From the NCBI GenBank assembly GCA_016794075.1, contig JAEUKU010000081.1, positions 1 to 12,329 on the forward strand: a stretch of 12,329 nt of DNA, given 5' to 3'. The DNA is from Rhodospirillaceae bacterium (GTDB lineage Bacteria; Pseudomonadota; Alphaproteobacteria; Dongiales; Dongiaceae). The notes below the pieces were generated by a model. That model was not told the origin of the DNA and ran no database searches. It saw nothing but the letters and a program-made list of their open reading frames with translations. Within the stretch, counting starts at the first letter, position 1. Each line of letters starts with the position of its first letter. The translations under genes and the position numbers were made by a program. Positions 7,089 through 12,329 of this stretch are shown piece after piece.

Positions 7089-7136
7089 CTAGGTCATCCC
7101 CGTCGATTGAGTCGGTTTGCCAGCCTGCAAGGTCAT
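7089..7136 (-). other. Possible 15-codon upstream reading frame in the hppA leader
   Basis: A short frame MTLQAGKPTQSTGMT begins with ATG at 7136 and ends with TAG at 7089-7091, one codon before the hppA ATG and in the same frame. It lies within the predicted leader. No good ribosome site precedes it, so it may be chance; the tight stop/start spacing would allow coupled translation. Confidence 0.2.
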
Positions 7137-7153
7137 GAAACGTAAAGGAAATC

Positions 7154-7176
7154 CCCGAAACCGGCCGGCTTTCGGG
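7154..7176. promoter_or_regulatory. Near-perfect palindrome at the predicted hppA transcription start
   Basis: CCCGAAACCGG (7154-7164) pairs with CCGGCTTTCGGG (7165-7176), giving 11-bp arms interrupted by one unpaired base (7169). It covers the first bases of the predicted hppA transcript. It could be a repressor operator or a 5' stem that protects the mRNA. No T-tract follows, so it is not a typical terminator. Confidence 0.45.
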
Positions 7177-7181
7177 CGCGC

Positions 7182-7210
7182 AGCATAGGGAAAAGGCTAC
7201 CAGCGTGCAA
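7182..7210 (-). promoter_or_regulatory. Predicted hppA promoter
   Basis: On the minus strand TTGCAC (7205-7210), a 17-base spacer and TATGCT (7182-7187) give a good sigma-70 type promoter. Transcription should start near 7175, giving a leader of about 90 bases. Confidence 0.55.
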
Positions 7211-7233
7211 TGGCGGCTTTGGCCATGCGTGGG

Positions 7234-7262
7234 CTGGCGTTCCTGCCGCCGTCACGCATAAT
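7234..7262 (+). promoter_or_regulatory. Predicted promoter of the methyltransferase gene
   Basis: The -10 CATAAT (7257-7262) matches the consensus at five of six bases; 17 bases upstream is a weak -35 CTGGCG (7234-7239). A 14-bp palindrome begins at the very next base. The leader would be about 20-25 bases. Confidence 0.4.
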
Positions 7263-7276
7263 CGGTTCGCGAACCG
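7263..7276. promoter_or_regulatory. Perfect 14-bp palindrome, candidate operator
   Basis: CGGTTCGCGAACCG is a perfect palindrome directly after the predicted -10 box and 15 bases before the methyltransferase ATG. It would cover the transcription start, the usual place for a repressor of a small autonomous gene. No regulator gene is adjacent, and the protein that would bind is unknown. Confidence 0.4.
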
Positions 7277-7291
7277 CCTGCGAGCACTGCA

Positions 7292-8089
7292 ATGGACAAT
7301 CCGGCCGGCGCCGCCGCTTGGAACTCGGGCGAAAGCTACGACCTCTACATGGGGCGCTGGAGCCGGCTGGTTGCCGCGCGCTTCCTGGCCTGGCTCGGGC
7401 CGCCCCGCGGAGCATCTTGGCTCGAGGTCGGTTGCGGCACCGGCGCGCTGAGCCGGACTATTTTGACGGAGGCGGACCCGGCCTCCCTCCTCTGCGTCGA
7501 GCCTTCCGAAGGCTTCCTCGCTCACGTGCGCACCACGTTGCGCGATCCGCGGGTCCGATTCGAGCGCGGCAGCGCGGAGGCCCTCCCCATTGACAGCGCC
7601 AGTCTGGATGTCGTCGCCTCCGGCCTGGTCCTCAATTTTGTGCCCGATCGGGAGCGTGCCTTGCGCGAGATGCAGCGGGTCCTCCGGCCGGGCGGCCTCG
7701 TCGGTTTCTACGTCTGGGACTATCCGAACGGCGGTATGGGGTTCATTGACGCGTTCTGGAAAGCGGCCGCCGCCATCGGCATCGCGGAAGCAGCGGAGGC
7801 ACAGCGCTTTCCCTTCTGCACGCGGGATGGATTGCTTGACCTCTGCCACGCCTCCGGTTTGGGCGCCGCCGTCTGCACGCAGGTTGAGGTCCTGACCGAG
7901 TTCCCCAGTTTCGAAGCCTTCTGGCATCCGTTCACGCTGGGAACTGGTCCAGCCCCAGCGTTCTGCATGAATCTGCCCGAGGAACGGCGCGCGATCCTGA
8001 AAGCGCGACTCGCCCGAGATCTTGGAACCGACGGCGCCATCCGGCTCCCCGCCCGCGCCTGGGCGGTGAAGGCGGCGGCTGTCGGCTAA
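7292..8089 (+). CDS. Class I SAM-dependent methyltransferase
   Basis: The 265-residue protein is a soluble methyltransferase of the Methyltransf_11 type. The SAM site is clear: motif I LEVGCGTG (44-51), the acidic end of strand 2 at Glu70 (LLCVEPS), GSAEALPIDSASLDVV (93-108) and the post-motif REMQRVLRPGGLVGFYVWD (125-143). The N-terminal YDLYMGRWSR (16-25) is common in a subgroup of these enzymes whose substrate is not known. It is a single gene between two genes on the opposite strand, so the neighbours give no hint of substrate. The stop overlaps the MFS gene's stop. The family is certain; the substrate cannot be stated. Confidence 0.88.
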   Translation: MDNPAGAAAWNSGESYDLYMGRWSRLVAARFLAWLGPPRGASWLEVGCGTGALSRTILTEADPASLLCVEPSEGFLAHVRTTLRDPRVRFERGSAEALPIDSASLDVVASGLVLNFVPDRERALREMQRVLRPGGLVGFYVWDYPNGGMGFIDAFWKAAAAIGIAEAAEAQRFPFCTRDGLLDLCHASGLGAAVCTQVEVLTEFPSFEAFWHPFTLGTGPAPAFCMNLPEERRAILKARLARDLGTDGAIRLPARAWAVKAAAVG

Positions 8090-9279
8090 GCCGCGACTCC
8101 CACGCGCCGTTGCCGGGGCGCCCCCCAGATGACGGCGGCCAGGATGATCAATGTCGGCGCCAGCGAGCCCCACAGCACGAAGTCCCAGCCGAGGGTCTGC
8201 TCGATGGCCCCGGCGACCAGCGAGCAGGCCGCCACCCCGGAGAAGGTGAGGAAGTCGTTGAAGCCCTGCACCTTGGCCCGTTCGCTCGGCGCATAGCACT
8301 TGGTCAGCAGGCTGGTGCCGCCGACATAGAGGAAGTTCCAGCCCAGGCCGAGCAGCAGCAGCGCCAGCCAGAAATTCACGATGTCGATCCCGGCGATGCC
8401 GGCCGCGAAGGTCACCAGATAGCAGGCGACGCCGAGCAGCAGCACGCTGCGCTCGCCGATCTTGCGGATGATGTGTCCGGTCACGAAGGACGGGGCGAAC
8501 ATGCCGAGGATATGCCACGAGATGACATGGGCGACGTCGCCGACGGCGAAGCCGCAGACCAGCATGGCGAGCGGCGTCGCCGTCATCACGAAGGACATCG
8601 TGCCATAGCCGAAAGTGGCGGCCACCAGGGCGGCGATGAAGTGCGGCTGGCGCGCGATCTCCAGCATCGGCCGTTGCGGGCCGCCGATCTCCGCCGCGCT
8701 CGGCGGCGGCGCATGGATCGGCCACAGCACCGGGATCATCGCCAGCGAGAACAGCGCGACGAACAGATAGGCGCCCAAAAACGTGTACGGCGCGAAAAGG
8801 TCGGTGCCGTAGCGCGCCATGCCCGGCCCCACGATCGCGGCGACGATGCCGCCGGCCAGCACCAATGAGATCGCCTTCGGGCGGAAATTGTCATCGGCTG
8901 CTTCCGCGGCGGCGAAGCGCAGATGCAGGGCGAAGGCGTTGGAGGCACCCATGATGGCGTTGCCGACGCAGAACAGCGCGAAGCTGCCGAGATATGTCGC
9001 CACCATGGCGGTTCCGCCGCCGAGCCCGCCGATCGCGGCGCCGACGAAGAAGGCGTCGCGCCGCCCGAGTTTTCTCATCAGTTGCGAGGCCGGTATCGTC
9101 GCCGCCATGGTCAGGATGAATTGCAGGCCGAGCGGCACCGTTGCCAGGCGCGGATCCTCGGCCAGCATCTTGCCGGTCAGGGCCGAGATGGTGGCGAAGA
9201 CCGACATGCAGGAATTCGCCAGGGCCTGGGCCACGGCGAGGATGAAGACGGTGCGGTGCTGCTGGGAGAATCGAGGCAT
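8086..9279 (-). CDS. Major facilitator superfamily transporter
   Basis: The 397-residue inner-membrane protein has about 12 hydrophobic segments in two halves, separated near the middle by a polar, proline-rich loop (IHAPPPSAAEIGGPQRP). The MFS loop between segments 2 and 3 appears as MRKLGRR (68-74), echoed in the second half by IIRKIGERS. The start is set at the ATG 9279 with AAGG about 9 bases upstream; a GTG at 9312 in the same frame would add 11 residues without a good ribosome site. The gene lies 37 bases after the FliL-like gene and is probably co-transcribed. The substrate is not evident; a drug or metabolite exporter is one possibility among many. Confidence 0.85.
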   Translation of the reverse strand: MPRFSQQHRTVFILAVAQALANSCMSVFATISALTGKMLAEDPRLATVPLGLQFILTMAATIPASQLMRKLGRRDAFFVGAAIGGLGGGTAMVATYLGSFALFCVGNAIMGASNAFALHLRFAAAEAADDNFRPKAISLVLAGGIVAAIVGPGMARYGTDLFAPYTFLGAYLFVALFSLAMIPVLWPIHAPPPSAAEIGGPQRPMLEIARQPHFIAALVAATFGYGTMSFVMTATPLAMLVCGFAVGDVAHVISWHILGMFAPSFVTGHIIRKIGERSVLLLGVACYLVTFAAGIAGIDIVNFWLALLLLGLGWNFLYVGGTSLLTKCYAPSERAKVQGFNDFLTFSGVAACSLVAGAIEQTLGWDFVLWGSLAPTLIILAAVIWGAPRQRRVGVAA

Positions 9280-9316
9280 GCGCGCGCACCTTGCGTCAAG
9301 GCGCGGAGGCACGCAA

Positions 9317-9757
9317 CTACTTGAGGTCGAAGCGCTCCATGGCGCGGATCGACACGCGGTAGATATTCTCGTCGCCGATCCGCTTCTTCACCACCTTCTC
9401 CAGGCGCTGGCGGATCAGCGCCTCCTCGAAGCCGCCCTGCTCCAGCTGCTTGCGCGACATCAGCTGGTGCAGCTCGCTGGCGACGGCGTCATAGACTTCG
9501 GGCAGGCGGCCGTCGACCATCTCCTTCTTCAGCGGGTCGTCGAACATCAGCACGATGCGGAAGTTGAACAGATAGGCGGCCTTGCCGTTGCGCAGCACGG
9601 TGACCGGGATGGAATCCAGCTCGGTCTGGCTGATCTGCAGCGGCGGTGGTGCGTCCGGTAGGTCTTCGGGGGTGCGGAAATAGAACCACCAGCCGGCGGC
9701 GGCGGCGCCACCGCCCAGCAGGAGCAGAAGAACGAAGACGATCAGCAGCTTCTTCAT
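9317..9757 (-). CDS. Single-pass membrane-anchored protein, FliL-like
   Basis: The 146-residue protein has a short cytoplasmic start (MKK), one membrane segment (about 4-26), a proline-rich linker (PDAPPPLQ) and a periplasmic domain of about 105 residues. The domain has a strand-rich start (IPVTVLRNGKAAYLFNFRIV) then helices with ELHQLMSRKQLEQGGF and RLEKVVKKRIGDE. This layout and the closing NIYRVSIRAMERF strand resemble FliL, the flagellar stator-associated protein, but similarity is modest and no flagellar gene is near. The gene lies 87 bases after thiL, with GC-rich hairpins between them. A non-flagellar membrane role is equally possible. The ribosome site before the ATG is poor. Confidence 0.6.
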   Translation of the reverse strand: MKKLLIVFVLLLLLGGGAAAAGWWFYFRTPEDLPDAPPPLQISQTELDSIPVTVLRNGKAAYLFNFRIVLMFDDPLKKEMVDGRLPEVYDAVASELHQLMSRKQLEQGGFEEALIRQRLEKVVKKRIGDENIYRVSIRAMERFDLK

Positions 9758-9779
9758 CGCATCATTGGGGGCGGACTCA

Positions 9780-9839
9780 CCGCGGCCGCCCGCTCGCCCG
9801 GCCGCGGCCGGCGCAAAGGTTAGGAAATGAATGCGCCGG
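9780..9839. repeat. Two adjacent GC-rich inverted repeats between thiL and the FliL-like gene
   Basis: The first has 9-bp arms CCGCGGCCG (9780-9788) and CGGCCGCGG (9799-9807) around a 10-base loop. The second has 8-bp arms CCGGCGCA (9808-9815) and TGCGCCGG (9832-9839) around 16 bases. They abut each other and fill most of the 87-base gap. Neither is followed by a T-tract, so they may be mRNA-processing or stabilising structures, or rho-type ends, rather than intrinsic terminators. Confidence 0.5.
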
Positions 9840-9844
9840 AATGG

Positions 9845-10834
9845 TTAAAAGTGGGTGAATCCAGCTTTGGGCAGGGCCACGGGCCGGTTGTCGGCATCCA
9901 GGAACAGAAGGTCCTGACCCGTTGTAAAGACGCCGATTTCGGCGATCGGCGTGGCGGTTTCCCGGGCCGTCTCCAGGATCGCCGGCACCTGGTCCGGGGC
10001 GGCCGCCAGGAGAACCTCGTAATCGTCGCCGCCGGCGATGGCGGCCGGCAGCAGATCGGGCTCGTCGGCCAGCAAGGCGGCAACGGCGCCGGAGAGCGGG
10101 ACCCGCGGCGTCGCCACCCGCGCCCCGCAGCCCGACGCCTCGCACATATGCGCCAGATCGGCCGCCAGGCCGTCCGAGACGTCCATGCCGGCCCGGCCCA
10201 GTCCCCGCGCCACCAGGGCCGCGCCGAAGGCGACGCGCGGCTGTGGCAGCCGGTAGCGGCCGGCCAGGTAATCGAGCTCCGCGTGGGACAGGTTGTTGAG
10301 CTCGTTGCGGCTGGCGGCGAGGCCGAAATAGCCGTCGCCGATGGTGCCGGTGACCAGGATGCGGTCGCCGGGCCGCGCGCCGTTGCGGCGCAGGCCGCGA
10401 CCGCGCGGCACCGTGCCGATCAGGGTCGCGGTGAGCGCCATGGGGCCGGGCGTCGCGGTAGTGTCGCCGCCCAGCAGCGCGAGGCCGAATTCCGCCTGGT
10501 CCAGCGCCAGGCCCTCGACGAAGCGCGCGACCCAGACCTCGTCGGTCGCGGGGTCGAAGGCGGTGGTCATCAGATAGCCGAGCGGCGTCGCGCCCTTGCC
10601 GGCGAGATCGGAGAGATTGACCCGCAGCATCTTGCGGGCGATTAGGTCGGGGGGATCGTTGCGTAGGAAATGCACGCCCGCGGTCAGCGCATCGACGGTC
10701 AGCACCAGATCGTGGCCCGGCGATGGGGCAATCGTGCAGACATCGTCCTGCAAGGCCAGCGCGCCGGGAGCCTGCGCCGCCAGCGGCGCGAAGTAACGTC
10801 GGATCAGCTCGAACTCACCGGGGAGCGCGGCCAC
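9845..10834 (-). CDS. thiL: Thiamine-monophosphate kinase
   Basis: ThiL phosphorylates thiamine monophosphate with ATP to the active cofactor thiamine diphosphate in the cytoplasm. The 329-residue protein is of normal length and shows the metal and nucleotide sites in order: QDDV with Asp30-Asp31, VDALTAGVHF (Asp48), NLSDLAGKGATP (73-84), GGDTT (122-126), DVSDGLAADL (about 218-227) and GGDDYE (268-273). The start is a GTG at 10834 with GGAG 6 bases upstream; the longer in-frame start lies deep in nusB and encodes non-family sequence. It overlaps nusB by 20 bases, so translation is likely coupled; nusB-thiL is a widespread pair. Confidence 0.95.
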   Translation of the reverse strand: MAALPGEFELIRRYFAPLAAQAPGALALQDDVCTIAPSPGHDLVLTVDALTAGVHFLRNDPPDLIARKMLRVNLSDLAGKGATPLGYLMTTAFDPATDEVWVARFVEGLALDQAEFGLALLGGDTTATPGPMALTATLIGTVPRGRGLRRNGARPGDRILVTGTIGDGYFGLAASRNELNNLSHAELDYLAGRYRLPQPRVAFGAALVARGLGRAGMDVSDGLAADLAHMCEASGCGARVATPRVPLSGAVAALLADEPDLLPAAIAGGDDYEVLLAAAPDQVPAILETARETATPIAEIGVFTTGQDLLFLDADNRPVALPKAGFTHF

Positions 10835-11351
10835 CGCCCTCTCCCGGTTTGGCGCCGCCCATCTCGTCCGGCCGCAGCTGTCGCGCCAGCTGGTCGAGGA
10901 CGCCGTTGACCAGGCCGGTCTCCTTGGCGCCGAAGAAGGCGTCGCAGACGCCGACATATTCGGCGATGACCACGCGCGGCGGCACGTCTTCGCGATGCGC
11001 CAGCTCGAACGCGCCGCAGCGCAGGATGGCGCGCAACGTGGCCTCGAGCCGCTCGGTCGTCCAATCCTCGGTCAGCACCGCCGCGATCATATCGTCCAGC
11101 TCGGCGGCGTTAGCCGCGGCCCCCGTGACGACGAGGGTGAACAGCTTGAGATCGGCCGGCGGCAGCGCGACGTCGTCGACCACTTCGCCCAGCCGATGCT
11201 CGGCGAATTCCTTGATCACCCGCGCCGGGGCGATGCCGGTCGCCTCCCACTGATAGAGTGCCTGCACCGCGGCCAGGCGCGCATTGCTGCGGGTCAGCGC
11301 CATCCGCTTGCCGCGTTCGGCGCGATCCTCCTCCGGTGGCTTGCCCGCCAT
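10815..11351 (-). CDS. nusB: Transcription antitermination factor NusB
   Basis: NusB, with NusE (S10), binds boxA RNA and allows antitermination in rRNA operons. The 178-residue protein has an N-terminal extension, then the all-helical fold starting ALTRSNARLAAVQALYQWE (about 18-36), RLEATLRAILRCGAFEL in the middle and the family signature VVIAEYVGVCDAFFGAKETGLVNGVLDQLAR near the end (split here as VVIAEYVGVCDAFF then KETGLVNGVLDQLAR). The ATG at 11351 shares its A with the ribH stop (TGATG), which supports this start and tight coupling. The tail is charged and glycine-rich, and overlaps the thiL start. Confidence 0.95.
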   Translation of the reverse strand: MAGKPPEEDRAERGKRMALTRSNARLAAVQALYQWEATGIAPARVIKEFAEHRLGEVVDDVALPPADLKLFTLVVTGAAANAAELDDMIAAVLTEDWTTERLEATLRAILRCGAFELAHREDVPPRVVIAEYVGVCDAFFGAKETGLVNGVLDQLARQLRPDEMGGAKPGEGGGRAPR

Positions 11352-11806
11352 CACGCGATACCCCAGCGGCGCTTGAGGCCGACCATGGTCAGGCAGGCGA
11401 TCGCCGCGCCGCCGCCCTTGTCGAGCTGGTCGGGCTTGGCGCGGGCCCAGGCCTGTTCCTCGTTCTCCACCGTGATGATGCCGTTGCCGATGGCGAGATC
11501 GTGCTGGATGGCGAGGTCCATCAGGCCGCGCGCACTCTCCTGGCACACGGTGTCGTAATGCGTGGTCTCGCCGCGAATGACGCAACCGATCGCGACATAG
11601 CCGTCATACTTGCGACCGCCCGCCTTCGCCGCGCCCAGATGGGCGAACTTGATCGCGCCGGGAATCTCCAGCGCACCAGGGACGGTGACGACCTCGAAGC
11701 TTGCCCCAGCCTTCTGCAGGGCGCGCTTGGCGCCGTCCAGCATGGCGTCGAGCAGATCGTCATAGAAGCGGGCCTCGACGATCAGGATATGCGGTGCGTC
11801 ACTCAT
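11351..11806 (-). CDS. ribH: 6,7-dimethyl-8-ribityllumazine synthase
   Basis: RibH joins the 4-carbon phosphate from RibB with the ribityl-pyrimidine to give lumazine, the penultimate step to riboflavin. The 151-residue protein shows EVVTVPGALEIPGAI (about 38-52), the phosphate-binding and catalytic GCVIRGETTHYDTV with His83, and NGIITVENEEQA (about 107-118). The ATG at 11806 is 10 bases after the ribBX stop, with a GAGAGTGAAAGA ribosome region; an in-frame ATG at 11827 would overlap the upstream gene by 11 bases and add seven non-family residues. The final LKRRWGIA is followed at once by nusB. Confidence 0.96.
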   Translation of the reverse strand: MSDAPHILIVEARFYDDLLDAMLDGAKRALQKAGASFEVVTVPGALEIPGAIKFAHLGAAKAGGRKYDGYVAIGCVIRGETTHYDTVCQESARGLMDLAIQHDLAIGNGIITVENEEQAWARAKPDQLDKGGGAAIACLTMVGLKRRWGIA

Positions 11807-11816
11807 TCTTTCACTC

Positions 11817-12329
11817 TCATACGCCATCGAGCGGGATCGGCCGCTGGCCGTCGATCGCCAGGCCGTAGCCGTCCAGGCCGATGATGATCTTCTTGCGGTT
11901 GGTGAGCAGGATCATGCGGCGGACGCCGAGATCGAGCAGGATCTGCGCACCGACGCCGTAATCGCGCAGCTCCGTGGGGCCGCCGCTCTTAGCCGGTGCG
12001 CCGGCATTCATCCGGCGCTGCACGGAATCGCTGAGGCTGGTCGGCAGTGGCTCGCGGATGAGCACGATGACGCCGCGCCCGGCACGGCCGATCTCGTTCA
12101 TCGCGGCATGCAGCTCCTCGCCGCGGCCGGATTTCGCGTCGCCCAGCACGTCGTCCAGCACGTTCATCGCATGCATGCGCACCAGGACCGGCTCGTCGCC
12201 GTGCAGGTCGCCTTTCACCAGGGCGACGTGCTCCGCATGCGCCACGCGGTTGGTATAGACGTAGAGCCTGAAGTCGCCGCCGAAGCGGCTGGCGAAATCA
12301 GTCTCCAGCGTGCGCTCGACGATCCGGTC
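11817..12329 (-). CDS. RibB fused to a degenerate GTP cyclohydrolase II-like domain (RibBX type), C-terminal part
   Basis: The last 170 residues of a longer protein; the N-terminal dihydroxybutanone-phosphate synthase part should lie beyond the right edge. The visible part aligns with the GTP cyclohydrolase II (RibA) fold: RTLETDFASRFGGDFRLYVY, VALVKGDLHGDEPVLVRMH, ELHAAMNEIGRAGRG, and YGVGAQILLDLGVRRMILLT. The three zinc cysteines are replaced by Asn (12162-12164), Ser (12129-12131) and Arg (12123-12125), and the QEGRGIGL catalytic stretch is gone, replaced by REPLPTSLSD. The domain cannot be a normal cyclohydrolase, matching the RibBX variant known in Proteobacteria. It sits 10 bases before ribH, so a riboflavin role is secure. 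That a RibB half exists is inferred. Confidence 0.82.
   Translation of the reverse strand, partial: DRIVERTLETDFASRFGGDFRLYVYTNRVAHAEHVALVKGDLHGDEPVLVRMHAMNVLDDVLGDAKSGRGEELHAAMNEIGRAGRGVIVLIREPLPTSLSDSVQRRMNAGAPAKSGGPTELRDYGVGAQILLDLGVRRMILLTNRKKIIIGLDGYGLAIDGQRPIPLDGV

Noticed and set aside
7133..8725. A 530-codon minus-strand frame crossing the methyltransferase and the end of the MFS gene
   Set aside because: It is Arg/Ala/Gly/Pro-rich and without motifs, and runs opposite or out of frame to two genes with clear families.
1..12329. A defence island, mobile element, CRISPR array, tRNA or biosynthetic cluster
   Set aside because: No repeat array, transposase, integrase, toxin-antitoxin pair or cloverleaf was seen; nearly every base is accounted for by conserved housekeeping genes.

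Overview
The window is a GC-rich, gene-dense stretch of a bacterial chromosome. Gene content and order point to an alphaproteobacterium, probably of the Rhodospirillales type: a ubiquinol-cytochrome c chaperone next to a YceD-like protein, rpmF-plsX-fabH-ihfA-merR in one line, bamE divergent from the chaperone, a vacuolar-type H+-pyrophosphatase, and a ribBX-ribH-nusB-thiL line. The taxon is inferred from family resemblance and layout; no marker RNA is present. I see no tRNA, rRNA, CRISPR array, insertion sequence or phage gene.

Layout. Positions 1-4240 are all on the minus strand and read right to left: cytochrome bc1 assembly chaperone, YceD/DUF177, ribosomal protein L32 (rpmF), the lipid-synthesis genes plsX and fabH, integration host factor alpha (ihfA), and the first 89 codons of a MerR-type regulator that runs off the left edge. 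bamE (4433-4912, plus strand) is divergent from the chaperone. It converges with hppA (4992-7085, minus) on a strong two-way terminator at 4942-4971. A 206-base divergent region then separates hppA from a plus-strand methyltransferase (7292-8089). The methyltransferase and an MFS transporter (minus) converge with overlapping stop codons. From 12329 down to 8086 the minus strand reads ribBX (C-terminal part), ribH, nusB, thiL, a FliL-like membrane-anchored protein, and the MFS transporter.

How the genes fit together. plsX and fabH supply phosphate activation of acyl chains and the first condensation of fatty acid synthesis, and they share a line with rpmF, as in many bacteria. ribBX and ribH make lumazine for riboflavin, nusB acts in rRNA antitermination, and thiL makes thiamine diphosphate; start/stop overlaps suggest coupled translation. 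BamE, the bc1 chaperone and the proton-pumping pyrophosphatase serve the envelope and membrane energetics.

This is mainly a housekeeping region, and I found no convincing new multi-gene system. The most interesting signals are regulatory: a perfect IHF consensus over the -35 box of the ihfA promoter, a terminator-like hairpin squeezed between the likely rpmF promoter and its start codon, and different palindromes at the predicted transcription starts of hppA and of the divergent methyltransferase. The GTP cyclohydrolase II-like domain of ribBX has lost its zinc ligands.
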